64,000 bases of DNA. Origin: Anaerolineae bacterium (lineage in GTDB: Bacteria; Chloroflexota; Anaerolineae; DUEN01). Below, one piece after another: positions 1 to 9,915 of the stretch; the stretch's first letter is position 1; the number at the start of each line of letters is the position of its first letter. Where the stretch lies: NCBI GenBank assembly GCA_025060615.1, contig JANXBS010000022.1, forward strand, positions 1 to 64,000, read 5' to 3'. The notes below the pieces were generated by a model. That model had not been told where the DNA came from. It worked only from the letters and a program-made list of their open reading frames with translations, and searched no databases. A program made the position numbers and the translations under genes.

Positions 1-1386
1 TACCTCCTCCTCTTCCGCCGCGACACCAAGCTCGCCCTCAACAACGACGCCGACGAGGTGCGCCTGCTGGCCCCCGACGGCACCCTGCGCGATCGGTTCG
101 CCTACCTGCACACGCGGCCGGATGTCTCCTTCGCCCGCACGGTGGATGGGGTGGGAGGATGGACCGATGCCTATCCCCCCTCCCCAGGCCAGCCCAACCA
201 ACCCCCTACACCTACGCCCACGCCGAGCCCAGTGCCCAAGACCGTATTCCTGAACGAGATCCTGCCGGCCCCGCGTCATCAGGACTGGGACGGCGATGGG
301 GTGAAAACAGCCGAAGATGAGTGGGTTGAGCTGATCAACCTGGGTGAGGCCGCGGTGGATCTAGGCGGCTGGATGCTGGACGATGTGCCTGATGGCGGCA
401 GCCGGCCTTACGTGTTCCCGGCGGGCTCGATCGTGCCCACAGGAGGTTACCGGTTGGTCTTCCGCCGTGAATCGAAGATCGCTCTCAACAACGATGCGGA
501 CCAAGTCCGTCTGCTCTCACCGGACGGCCATGAATTGGATCGGTTCGAGTGGTCCCGTAGTCCCGGATACGATCGCGCCTTGGGACGACAGCCGGACGGC
601 ATCGGGGAATGGACGTCCGGTCTGGCTCCCTCACCAGGCGGCCCTAACCCCCCGCAGACGACACCTCAGTCGCGGCGAGCACCAGAGGATCCGACGCCTC
701 GCCCGCAGCCCCGGGATCCCCGTACAACGGCCCCACAAGCGCGCGCTGCACCTACCGCCACCACGCCGCTACCGCCTCTGCTCACAATCGCCCAGGCACG
801 TCATCAGCCGGATGGACAAGAAGTGCGTGTGCGCGGCCAGGTCACCGTGCCGCCAGAGGTATTCGGACGGAGCATCTACATCCAGGATCCCAGCGGCGGC
901 ATCCAGGTCTACATGGGCCGCGGCGAATGGCCTACACTGCGTGAAGGGGACTGGGTGGAAGTGCGAGGCCGTTTGGCCGATTTCTATGGCGAGCGCGAGG
1001 TGAGGATTTCCAGCCCCTCCCAGGTACAGGTGATCGGCCCGGGGTTGCCGCTTGCGCCAATACTCTTGCGCAGCGACGAGCTGGGAGAACCATATGAGGG
1101 CATGCTAGTGATGATCGTAGGGCAGGTGAGCGGGTTCGGCCGCCGGGAGCTACGCCTCAGCGACCATTACGGAGAGGTGCGCGTCTATATACGCGAAGCT
1201 GTCGGGTGGCGAAGGCCGTGGGTGGAGCGAGGGGATTGGTGGTCAGCGATCGGAGTGGTAAGCCAATATGCCATCGAAAGGCCATACGTTGGGGGGTACC
1301 GACTGCTACCGCGCTATCGGGACGATCTGGCCTCGCTGCCTACGTACCTCCCAGAGATCGGCCTGCCCTTCACCAGCGGAAGATAG
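1..1386 (+). CDS. Secreted-type lamin-tail domain / OB-fold protein, 5' end outside window
   Basis: The reading frame is open to the left edge, so the N-terminus and any signal peptide are missing. The visible part starts with the end of one lamin-tail (LTD) domain, with the motif LALNNDADEVRLLAPDG. A Pro/Thr-rich linker (PTPTPTPSP, about 175-240) follows, then a second complete LTD domain (about 241-640) with the matching motif IALNNDADQVRLLSPDG. After a second Pro/Arg-rich linker come two OB-like beta units (about 780-1360) of the type found beside extracellular nucleases, for example VRVRGQVTVP and VMIVGQVSGF. LTD domains are usually extracellular binding or adhesion modules. No catalytic motif is visible in the part present. 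The last 17 bases overlap the convergent gene that follows. The domain calls are fairly secure; the function is unknown. Confidence 0.75.
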   Translation, partial: YLLLFRRDTKLALNNDADEVRLLAPDGTLRDRFAYLHTRPDVSFARTVDGVGGWTDAYPPSPGQPNQPPTPTPTPSPVPKTVFLNEILPAPRHQDWDGDGVKTAEDEWVELINLGEAAVDLGGWMLDDVPDGGSRPYVFPAGSIVPTGGYRLVFRRESKIALNNDADQVRLLSPDGHELDRFEWSRSPGYDRALGRQPDGIGEWTSGLAPSPGGPNPPQTTPQSRRAPEDPTPRPQPRDPRTTAPQARAAPTATTPLPPLLTIAQARHQPDGQEVRVRGQVTVPPEVFGRSIYIQDPSGGIQVYMGRGEWPTLREGDWVEVRGRLADFYGEREVRISSPSQVQVIGPGLPLAPILLRSDELGEPYEGMLVMIVGQVSGFGRRELRLSDHYGEVRVYIREAVGWRRPWVERGDWWSAIGVVSQYAIERPYVGGYRLLPRYRDDLASLPTYLPEIGLPFTSGR

Positions 1387-1630
1387 CCCGCGTCAGGAGA
1401 AAAGCTCCTATGCATAGGCCTAGCAGCTCAAGGGTGACGCTCGCAGCAAAGGCGTAACGCGGGACATCGAGGATGGACTCGGTACGCAAAGCCCCGGCAG
1501 CGACAGCGATCAGCAGCGCTTTGCTGATCGCTTTTTCCGTGAGAGATAAAGCAAACAAGGGGATGATCATCAAGATCGCACCGCTGGTGGCGTAGAACCA
1601 ACGACCGGTCATTTCCCAATGCCTCTTCAT
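1370..1630 (-). CDS. Small two-helix membrane protein, unknown function
   Basis: The product is 86 residues with two hydrophobic helices (about residues 13-40 and 58-82), separated by a short loop. The ATG at 1630 is preceded by a good GGAGG six bases upstream, so it is preferred over the in-frame start at 1672. The 3' end runs 17 bases into the convergent lamin-tail gene. I recognise no family motif. It could be an inner-membrane accessory protein or a poorly conserved orphan. Existence is supported by the ribosome binding site and the transmembrane pattern only. Confidence 0.5.
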   Translation of the reverse strand: MKRHWEMTGRWFYATSGAILMIIPLFALSLTEKAISKALLIAVAAGALRTESILDVPRYAFAASVTLELLGLCIGAFLLTRAIFRW

Positions 1631-1820
1631 GTTTCCTCCGTTGAATCTCGCTTCTCTCGGTTCCTCATCCACTTGGGACGAAAGAGAAGTTATTATGTTG
1701 GCCAGAGAACGGGAAGGATAGAATTAAAACCTGATCTCGATGCTTCAAAGAAATTATAGTCTCTCTTCCCGCTAACACGCCCGTGTTTCATGGGATGAAA
1801 GGTGGTACATTAGGGCTATG

Positions 1821-1841
1821 ATCATGATATCATGATATAAT
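1821..1841 (+). promoter_or_regulatory. Tandem ATCATGAT palindrome overlapping a TATAAT -10 box
   Basis: ATCATGAT occurs twice in direct succession (1821-1828 and 1829-1836), making a perfect 16-base palindrome. It runs straight into TATAAT at 1836-1841. Transcription would then start near 1848, upstream of the GTG start of the zinc-ribbon gene. No good -35 hexamer is visible at normal spacing. This arrangement is what an operator on the promoter of the zinc-ribbon/degV pair would look like; the regulator is unknown. Confidence 0.4.
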
Positions 1842-1878
1842 GGAGTTGATAGTTAATGAAAGCAGGAGACTGCTACCC

Positions 1879-2058
1879 GTGTCCGAGAAGCCGACCAGAC
1901 GAGAGAAACGGCTTGAGCGCTCTCACGCCGAGACGGTGTTTCCATCCCCAGCGCAGGGAGAGGAACGCTGTTGGGTGTGCGGGGGGGAGACCATCAGCCG
2001 GCATTGTCGGATCGTCTGCATACGCTGCGGTTTCACGCGCGATTGCAGCGATCCATAA
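1879..2058 (+). CDS. Small zinc-ribbon protein
   Basis: The product is about 59 residues. A charged N-terminus is followed by two knuckles, CWVCGG and CIRCGF, about a dozen residues apart, which is a classic four-cysteine zinc ribbon. The GTG at 1879 has AGGAG ten bases upstream and lies downstream of the putative TATAAT at 1836. The ATG at 1840 in the same frame overlaps that -10 box and has no ribosome binding site. The degV start follows 14 bases after the stop, so the two are probably co-transcribed. No specific function can be assigned. Confidence 0.5.
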   Translation: MSEKPTRREKRLERSHAETVFPSPAQGEERCWVCGGETISRHCRIVCIRCGFTRDCSDP

Positions 2059-2072
2059 GTGGGAGGCTGCCA

Positions 2073-2921
2073 GTGTCGCCAGTGAAGATCGTCGCGGATT
2101 CCGGCTGTGATCTGCCGGGGCCGATCCTGGAGCGCTATGACGTTTCCATCGTTCCCCTCGTAGTCCAGATCGGAAGCGATCAGTACTATCACGGGCAAAT
2201 TGACTTGGAGACGTTCTGGCGTCGCCTCTTAAGCGAGCGCGCTACCACCTCAGGACCATCGCTAGGCCTTTTCCAGCAGACGTTCGAACGGCTAGTGAAT
2301 GCCGGGCACGAAGTGGTATGTATCACGCTCACGGGGCGTCACAGCAACACCTTTAACACTGCGTGGGGGGCCGCGCAGGAGTTCATCGGCCGCGTACGCG
2401 TGGTGGATAGCTGGTCCATTTCCCTGAGCATGGGGCTACAAGTGCTCATGGCGGCCATCGCCGCGCAGGCCGGCCGCAGCGCCGATGAGATCGTCGCCCT
2501 AGTCGAGGAGCTGCGCCAGCGTATCCGGCTGCGCATCGTACTGGACACGCTGGAATACGCGCGTCGCGGCGGTCGTCTGGCCCGTTTGATGCCCATCCTA
2601 GATCGGATGTGTCGCGCTCTAAGCATCAAACCCATCCTTAGCATGGTCGAAGGGGAGTTCAGATTCATAGGGGCGGCGCGCTCTCTCAAAGGAGCACTTC
2701 GGCGAATCGAGGATGAGGTATCGAACTGGGGGTCGATCGAGCAGGTCGCGATAGCCCATGTACGCCTGCCAGAGCTGGTGGAGGAGGCGGCCCATCGCCT
2801 GGCAGAGAAGCTCCATATGATGCGGGAGAGCATCCTGACTGGCGAGGCCGGACCAGCCTTCGCTGTGCACGCCGGCCCCGGCGCGTTCGGGATTGTGCTG
2901 CTACCTAAAAAAGCTCGTTAA
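2073..2921 (+). CDS. DegV family fatty-acid-binding protein
   Basis: DegV/FakB proteins hold a single fatty acid, and some present it to a fatty-acid kinase for phospholipid synthesis. The 282-residue length and the domain order fit: an N-terminal [10 protein letters not shown] strand-loop, the TSGPSLG binding loop, a SNTFNTA helix and a C-terminal domain with [11 protein letters not shown]. The GTG at 2073 is chosen because GGGAGG lies seven bases before it and the family begins with this strand. The upstream extension reads through the zinc-ribbon gene. No fakA-like kinase is visible nearby. The stop overlaps the end of the convergent nagB remnant by four bases. Confidence 0.85.
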   Translation: MSPVKIVADSGCDLPGPILERYDVSIVPLVVQIGSDQYYHGQIDLETFWRRLLSERATTSGPSLGLFQQTFERLVNAGHEVVCITLTGRHSNTFNTAWGAAQEFIGRVRVVDSWSISLSMGLQVLMAAIAAQAGRSADEIVALVEELRQRIRLRIVLDTLEYARRGGRLARLMPILDRMCRALSIKPILSMVEGEFRFIGAARSLKGALRRIEDEVSNWGSIEQVAIAHVRLPELVEEAAHRLAEKLHMMRESILTGEAGPAFAVHAGPGAFGIVLLPKKAR

Positions 2922-3689
2922 CCGTCTATGGGCGTTGCTCCTATGGCCGGGAGGTCGAGCAAAGAGGCGGCCTCTGTGTCGAGGAAAAGAAATGCTCGAT
3001 CATGCCGGCGCAGGATGGATGCGGGATACAATGGGGTGATCTCGCCGGTGAGGCAATCGTACACGGCCTGCGCTTTCCGGCGATCCGGCACCGTGCAGAC
3101 GATAGCTCGTGATCTCATGATCTGCCTGATGGACATGGAGATGGCGCGGCGAGGCACCTTGTCTAAGGAACCGAACCACCCTTCGCGCACCTGCTGACGC
3201 CGGCATGCCTCATCCAGCTCGACAATAATGTAGGGGTCTTCCATCTCAAAGTCAGCGGGGGGATCATTGAAAGCCAGGTGACCGCTCTCGCCGATGCCCA
3301 CGAACGCCACATCCACTTTCTTTATAGCCAGCGATCAAGCGATTGAGCCGCCTACACTCAGCCTGTGAATCGGGCGCATCGCCATGAATCCAATGCACGG
3401 TACCCGGCCGTACATATCTGAGCAAACGCTCCTATAGGTAGCGACGAAAGCTGGCCGGATGGGTTTCCGGCAGCCCGATGTACTCGTCCAGGTGGAACAT
3501 GGTCGTCCGTTCCCAGGGGATGTCGAGTATCGCCGTCAGCGCGGCCAGAAACTCGAGCTGCGAGGCGCCCGTGGCGGCCACAAAGACGGCGTGTCCCTTG
3601 CCGGCGATGGCGGCCCGGAACAGCTCGGCCGCCTTTGCGGCGGCGGCCTGGGCCATCTCAGATTTGGTCGGGAAGACGAAGGGCTCCAT
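2918..3689 (-). pseudogene. nagB: Disrupted glucosamine-6-phosphate deaminase
   Basis: NagB converts glucosamine-6-phosphate to fructose-6-phosphate and ammonia. The N-terminal part (3689-3435) has the motifs FVAATGASQLEF and FHLDEYIGLP. The C-terminal part (3316-2918) has [15 protein letters not shown]. The coding path between them is broken twice. A TAG at 3434-3432 falls right after SFRRYL, where the family continues with an xERL-type segment. That same frame then reads on sensibly (ERLLRYV, VHWIHGDAPDS) to about 3330. There a +1 shift is needed to reach [14 protein letters not shown]. Two independent lesions argue for a true pseudogene. Sequencing error at both sites is the alternative. 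Confidence 0.8.
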
Positions 3690-3877
3690 GCTCGCTTGCC
3701 TGGACAGTAGCGTGCGCTATTCTAGCTCGGAAGGAGAGCGAGGCAAGCCACAGGGCTAGGCGGGCGAGGTTTTGTGCCATCTCTAACGAAATGCTAATGC
3801 GCTTCTGATAGAAAGCTTACGCGTTGCAGATTTAATGTGGATAAGAATAGAGACCCCATATCGGGGTGTTTCCCTTA

Positions 3878-3908
3878 TGTCACGATTCACAGGTGAATCA
3901 AGCTGACA
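3878..3908 (+). promoter_or_regulatory. Inverted repeat upstream of lon
   Basis: GATTCAC (3884-3890) and GTGAATC (3893-3899) are perfect 7-base arms around a 2-base centre. They are bracketed by TGTCA (3878-3882) and TGACA (3904-3908). A smaller ACCCC/GGGGT hairpin sits just upstream at 3853-3867. The site lies 66 bases before the chosen lon start. It could be an operator for stress control of lon. It is not a CIRCE element (no TTAGCACTC half-site). Confidence 0.4.
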
Positions 3909-3973
3909 AGATGCGGGACGTTTACACGCTGGTTCGCGCGTTTCTTATCCCAATGCGGAGAAAGTGGAGAGCC

Positions 3974-6460
<2,487 letters not shown>

Positions 6461-6470
6461 TTTTCCCTGT

Positions 6471-6509
6471 AGAGACTAGGCATCGCCCGGCGACGGCAGC
6501 CTCGTCTCT
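6471..6509. repeat. Degenerate GTAGAGAC palindromic repeat, copy 1
   Basis: AGAGACTAGGC (6471-6481) pairs with GCCTCGTCTCT (6499-6509) with one mismatch, and the left end reads GTAGAGAC from 6469. It sits eight bases after the lon stop codon. The same left end occurs at 6551, 10461 and (minus strand) 17650, so this is a member of a small dispersed palindrome family. Confidence 0.55.
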
Positions 6510-6517
6510 CATCACGG

Positions 6518-6548
6518 GCCGGGGGACAAAGGCGTCTCCCGGCTTTTT
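6518..6548 (+). terminator. Rho-independent terminator after lon
   Basis: GCCGGG (6518-6523) pairs with CCCGGC (6538-6543), followed directly by TTTTT (6544-6548). It separates lon from the downstream zinc-ribbon gene. Confidence 0.7.
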
Positions 6549-6550
6549 GC

Positions 6551-6579
6551 GTAGAGACGCCTAACCAAGGCATCCCTAC
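6551..6579. repeat. GTAGAGACGCCT palindromic repeat, copy 2
   Basis: GTAGAGACGCCT (6551-6562) is followed by a 5-base loop and AGGCATCCCTAC (6568-6579). The arms are complementary except for two positions. It lies between the lon terminator and the ribosome binding site of the FmdB-type gene. The left arm is identical to that of the copy at 10461. Confidence 0.65.
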
Positions 6580-6596
6580 GATGCAAGGAGGGATAT

Positions 6597-6884
6597 ATGC
6601 CAATCTACGAATACTACTGCACAGCATGTGGACATCAGTTTGACTGGTGGTTCCCCACTTTTCAGGCCGCGGCGAACAGCCCCTCTCCAGGCTGTCCGGC
6701 CTGCAATGCAACCTCGGTTCAGCGTCTAATCTCCCAAGTAGCCGTTCATGATGGCGTTCGCAAAGCAGAGCTCGCTAAGAAGGAGGAGGCGGAGGAAGCG
6801 GAGCGGAAGAAGAAGCCTCCTGTGTTCGGCCGTAAAGAGCTGAACCAGATCATGGAGCAGCGGCGCTCGTGGGGATTAGAATGA
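6597..6884 (+). CDS. FmdB family zinc-ribbon protein
   Basis: The 95-residue product starts with the family signature MPIYEYYCTACGHQF and a second knuckle CPACN, giving a four-cysteine zinc ribbon at residues 8-38. A highly charged Lys/Glu helix (about 58-72) and a basic C-terminus follow. FmdB-type proteins are putative regulators, and no single biochemical role is established. The ATG has a strong GGAGGG six bases upstream. It is followed after 19 bases by the receiver-like gene, so the two are likely one transcript. Confidence 0.85.
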   Translation: MPIYEYYCTACGHQFDWWFPTFQAAANSPSPGCPACNATSVQRLISQVAVHDGVRKAELAKKEEAEEAERKKKPPVFGRKELNQIMEQRRSWGLE

Positions 6885-6903
6885 GAAAAGAGCTGATCAC
6901 GCT

Positions 6904-7305
6904 ATGGATAGGCGCCTGCTGGCCCGCGATGTGCTCCTGATCGCGGCCGACTGGCATAGCCGCGCGTTGATCTTGGGTGAGCTTCAGGAGGCAGGATACG
7001 ATGTGATGGCGCTGCCGGGGCTGCGCTATGGCCTAATGGTGGTTCTGCGTTCCCGGGTGAGACCACGTCTGGTAATTGCTGACGTGTGGCAAGATGACTT
7101 CGCTACACCGGAGCGCGTGGCCGACTTGGTCCAAGCGCTGCCAGGAGTGCCCATCGTGTTGATGATAGGAACGTTCGAACGCGAGGCCTACGCCTCCCTA
7201 CGAGATCGTCTCGCCGCCTTGTTCGTGCGCCCCTTGCGCATCGGGGACGTAGTGGAACAAGCGCGGTCCCTGCTATCCCATCCTTGGCACGAAGTAGGGG
7301 CATAG
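6904..7305 (+). CDS. Stand-alone receiver-like (CheY fold) protein, degenerate
   Basis: The 133-residue protein follows the alternating beta/alpha pattern of response-regulator receivers: VLLIAADW, RLVIADVW, VPIVLMIGTF and ALFVRPL. The Asp in VIADVW is at the phospho-acceptor position, and GT sits where the switch Thr/Ser is expected. The usually invariant Lys before the last Pro is Arg (FVRPL), and only one Asp of the acidic pair is obvious. No output domain is present and no histidine kinase is nearby. Either the protein is a phosphorylation-independent adaptor, or the fold is only loosely CheY-like. No clear ribosome binding site precedes the ATG. Confidence 0.6.
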   Translation: MDRRLLARDVLLIAADWHSRALILGELQEAGYDVMALPGLRYGLMVVLRSRVRPRLVIADVWQDDFATPERVADLVQALPGVPIVLMIGTFEREAYASLRDRLAALFVRPLRIGDVVEQARSLLSHPWHEVGA

Positions 7306-7366
7306 CGGCGCTGTACCCTATTGTCATCGAGCGTCTGCCGTCCGTATATAGGGTAGGTGAGGAACC

Positions 7367-7975
7367 ATGGCTGCGTGGGCATGGCTGGCAGATCTCCTGA
7401 CCCTCCTTCGGGTGGTTGTGGCGACCTGGTTAGTGTGGATGGGTTTGACTCAGGGTGCCGCAGCTCTGCCACAGGCCGTGCTAGTGGCCTTAGTGGCGTG
7501 GCTCGGCGACGCGCTGGATGGCCCGCTCGCGCGCCGTTCCCGTCACCCTACGCTTTTCGGCCGCTACGACTTCGTAGCCGATGTGCTCCTGACGTGGAGC
7601 GCACTGATCTATATCACGCTGAGCGGCTTTCTGCCGATATGGTTGACCATCGTATATACCATCCTGACCACAGTAGCGGTGATCGCTTTCCAGCGCAAGG
7701 CCGTGATGGTCCTTTTCATGCGACCAGTGGACTTCACCTGCGGCATTGTGGCGCTGACGCGATCACCAGAGGCCGGCTGGATGTTGGCAGCCACCCTAGC
7801 CGGACTGGCCGTCATATACCGCCGGCGCCTGCGCGATCGAGCGCTGCTTTGGCTGCGTGAGCTAGGATGGATATCCCTTTCGCCACTTGTAAAGGAGACG
7901 AACGTCAACTCGCCATGTCCTCTGCCAACTGAGGTAGGCGCTGAGGGCAATCCTATGAAGGGCACTCCTGCGTGA
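7367..7975 (+). CDS. CDP-alcohol phosphatidyltransferase family membrane protein
   Basis: These enzymes move a phosphatidyl group from CDP-diacylglycerol, or an equivalent donor, to an alcohol in the membrane. The metal-binding signature is present: GDALDGPLARR followed by GRYDFVAD, matching D-x2-D-G-x2-A-R-x8-G with the last two Asp residues. The spacing from Gly to the third Asp is two residues here rather than the usual three. Four to five hydrophobic helices are visible. The C-terminal 30 residues are polar and low in complexity. A GAGG motif precedes the ATG at 7367. The alcohol substrate cannot be read from the sequence; phosphatidylglycerophosphate synthase is one candidate. Confidence 0.75.
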   Translation: MAAWAWLADLLTLLRVVVATWLVWMGLTQGAAALPQAVLVALVAWLGDALDGPLARRSRHPTLFGRYDFVADVLLTWSALIYITLSGFLPIWLTIVYTILTTVAVIAFQRKAVMVLFMRPVDFTCGIVALTRSPEAGWMLAATLAGLAVIYRRRLRDRALLWLRELGWISLSPLVKETNVNSPCPLPTEVGAEGNPMKGTPA

Positions 7976-8107
7976 GCTCTAGCAGTTGTTTGAAAGACCT
8001 TCTATACCGGATGATTTTTCCAATACGCTCTAACGCATCACATATGCTCATCTGATGATCGGCTTATCTAAAAGGGGTACAGTAAGGCCGGAAACGATAA
8101 GAGATCG

Positions 8108-8151
8108 TTGCTAATTAGGCTTCCAGAATATAACAGAGACTTCGGAAGTCT
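8108..8151 (+). promoter_or_regulatory. Weak promoter and inverted repeat before hsp20
   Basis: TTGCTA (8108-8113) and TATAAC (8129-8134) make a sub-optimal -35/-10 pair with 15-base spacing. Immediately downstream, AGACTTC (8137-8143) and GAAGTCT (8145-8151) are perfect arms around one base, covering the expected start point. That is a natural position for a repressor operator or a 5' mRNA hairpin. The site is unrelated to the CIRCE heat-shock operator. Confidence 0.4.
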
Positions 8152-8185
8152 AATGAAGCGATTTCGTACGAAGGAGGTGATGGTT

Positions 8186-8665
8186 ATGTCGAGCCTGATG
8201 AGGTGGGATCCGTTCCGCGATTTCATCAGCCTGCGTAATGCTATGGATCGGCTCTTTGAGGAGGCCTTCGTGATGCCAACTCGGCTCTGGGCTCCGACAA
8301 CGGGGTGGGGCCTGGCCCTGGATCTGGCTGAGGATGAGGATAGCTTCGTGGTAAAGGCCGCGATCCCGGGTGTTCGGCCGGAGGACCTGGATGTGAGCCT
8401 GGCAGACGACGTGCTCACGATCCGCGGCGAGGTGAAGTCTGAAGAGGAGGCCAAGGAGGAGCGCTACCATCTGCGGGAGCGCCGGTTCGGCTCCTTCACT
8501 CGCTCGATTCGCCTGCCGGCTCCAGTGGATGCCGATCACGTCGAGGCCACGTATGAGCACGGCGTCCTGACCCTTCGCATCCCCAAGGCCGAGCAAGTCC
8601 GGCCCAAGAAGATCAAGATCCAAACCCACAAGATGATCGAAGGGCAGGCGACCGAAGTCCGATGA
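8186..8665 (+). CDS. Small heat-shock protein Hsp20 (first copy)
   Basis: This is an ATP-independent holdase that binds unfolding proteins. The 159-residue protein has the usual short N-terminus (MRWDPFRDFISLRNAMDRLF), an alpha-crystallin domain (about 45-140) with AAIPGVRPEDLDVSL and the GVLTLRIPK motif, and a basic C-terminal extension. An I-x-I-type tail motif is present as KIKIQ. The ATG at 8186 is decided by a near-perfect AAGGAGGTGA, whose GGAGG ends eight bases upstream. Exactly the same arrangement occurs at the second hsp20 (9916). A strong terminator follows, so this gene is probably monocistronic. Confidence 0.93.
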   Translation: MSSLMRWDPFRDFISLRNAMDRLFEEAFVMPTRLWAPTTGWGLALDLAEDEDSFVVKAAIPGVRPEDLDVSLADDVLTIRGEVKSEEEAKEERYHLRERRFGSFTRSIRLPAPVDADHVEATYEHGVLTLRIPKAEQVRPKKIKIQTHKMIEGQATEVR

Positions 8666-8700
8666 TTTCTCTACCTAAGGGCGAGCCGGTCTGATTCAAG

Positions 8701-8757
8701 GGCGGGAGCGAGTGAGAGGGTTGAAGCCCATATAAGCCACTCGCTCCCGCCTTTGCT
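8701..8757 (+). terminator. Strong Rho-independent terminator after hsp20
   Basis: A perfect 14-base stem: GGCGGGAGCGAGTG (8701-8714) pairs with CACTCGCTCCCGCC (8738-8751), followed by TTTGCTT. It isolates the first hsp20 from the thioredoxin gene. Confidence 0.85.
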
Positions 8758-8778
8758 TAACTTAAGGGGAGCTCGAGC

Positions 8779-9600
8779 ATGTTTGACACGCCGATTCATA
8801 CCGGAGAACAGAGCATCGAGCGCGTCTTGAAAGCAGGGCTGCCGGTGCTTTTGGTCTTCTGGCAGGAAGGTTGCCCACCTTGCCAGCGATTAGAGCCGAC
8901 TTTGGAACGGCTGGCCCGCTTGTATGCAGGCAGAAGCCTTATCGCTAAGATCAACGCGGCCGATCACCCAGAGCTGGCCCGACGATATGGCATCACTCAC
9001 ATACCGGGTTTGGTCTTTGTCAAAGGCGGCCAGATTGAAGCTCAGGCAACTGGAGCCGCTTCAGAGGAGAGTCTACGCGCCTGGCTGGATTATCTAACTC
9101 AAGGCGGCTCACGTCCCGCGTTGCCCTCGGGGCCCAGCGTTCCCCTCCATCAACCTGAGGGGTACTTAGGCCCTCACCAGGGACACCGGGAACAGCAATC
9201 AGGATGGAAAACCTGGGATGAGTCACCGTTCGGCCATTGGGAGGGGCCGGCAGCTCCACCGCGCGGTGACGGAAAAGAGGGCCCCATTACATTGACGGAC
9301 GCGAACTTCGAGCAGGTGATCGGGGGCAGCCCGCTGCCGGTTTTAGTAGATTTCTGGGCGGCCTGGTGCGGACCATGCCGCATGATCGCGCCTGTGATCG
9401 AACAGTTGGCGCACGAGCTCCGAGGCCGTGCGGTGATCGGCAAGCTGAACGTGGACGAAAACCCGCATACGGCGCAACGGCTTGGGGTAATGAGCATCCC
9501 TACATTGCTGCTTTTCAAACATGGCCGAGTGGTGGACCGCATCGTCGGCGTTCAGCCGGTGCAAGTGATCCGTCAACGGCTATTACAACACCTTCGATGA
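8779..9600 (+). CDS. Tandem two-domain thioredoxin
   Basis: The 273-residue protein holds two thioredoxin folds. The first (about 1-108) has a CPPC active site (Cys32/Cys35) and the cis-proline loop HIPGLVF. The second (about 168-273) has the classical WCGPC (Cys197/Cys200) and SIPTLLLF. A roughly 60-residue Pro/Gly/His-rich linker, probably disordered, joins them. No signal peptide is visible, so it should act in the cytoplasm. The CPPC site suggests a different redox potential from the CGPC site, so the domains may relay electrons or have separate substrates. GGGGAG precedes the ATG. The neighbours are Hsp20 genes, consistent with a stress role. Confidence 0.9.
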   Translation: MFDTPIHTGEQSIERVLKAGLPVLLVFWQEGCPPCQRLEPTLERLARLYAGRSLIAKINAADHPELARRYGITHIPGLVFVKGGQIEAQATGAASEESLRAWLDYLTQGGSRPALPSGPSVPLHQPEGYLGPHQGHREQQSGWKTWDESPFGHWEGPAAPPRGDGKEGPITLTDANFEQVIGGSPLPVLVDFWAAWCGPCRMIAPVIEQLAHELRGRAVIGKLNVDENPHTAQRLGVMSIPTLLLFKHGRVVDRIVGVQPVQVIRQRLLQHLR

Positions 9601-9625
9601 TCTCGACACAACGGGGTGAGGTGGT

Positions 9626-9850
9626 ATGCTCAACGAGATGGCCCGTTGGCTGATCTTCGTGGGCGGGGCGATGGTGGTCATCGGCCTGCTTTTATTACTC
9701 GCCGGACGGCTGCCCGGATTGGGCCGTTTGCCTGGCGATATCCTAATTCAGAAGGGAAACTTCACCTTCTTTGCGCCGTTGGGCACTATGCTACTGCTAA
9801 GTATTGTCTTGACGATCCTCCTCAACCTGGTGATCCGGCTGCTTCGTTGA
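9626..9850 (+). CDS. DUF2905 family two-helix membrane protein
   Basis: The 74-residue protein has two transmembrane helices flanking the conserved GRLPGDILIQKGNFTFF loop that marks the DUF2905 family. The function of the family is unknown. The ATG at 9626 follows a GGGGTGAGG stretch. It lies 25 bases after the thioredoxin stop and is followed by the second hsp20, so the three are plausibly one operon. Confidence 0.8.
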   Translation: MLNEMARWLIFVGGAMVVIGLLLLLAGRLPGLGRLPGDILIQKGNFTFFAPLGTMLLLSIVLTILLNLVIRLLR

Positions 9851-9915
9851 CGATCGAAGCAGGCGGACGCGCCATGGGTTGAAGACGCAATCGTGGGTCC
9901 AAGGAGGTGATGAGC

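Noticed and set aside
3853-3867. ACCCC/GGGGT hairpin before lon as a further member of the GTAGAGAC repeat family
   Set aside because: The left flank reads ATAGAGACCCC, which is close, but the right arm does not match beyond five bases.
7976-8185. CIRCE heat-shock operator before hsp20
   Set aside because: No TTAGCACTC/GAGTGCTAA halves were found here or before lon or the second hsp20.
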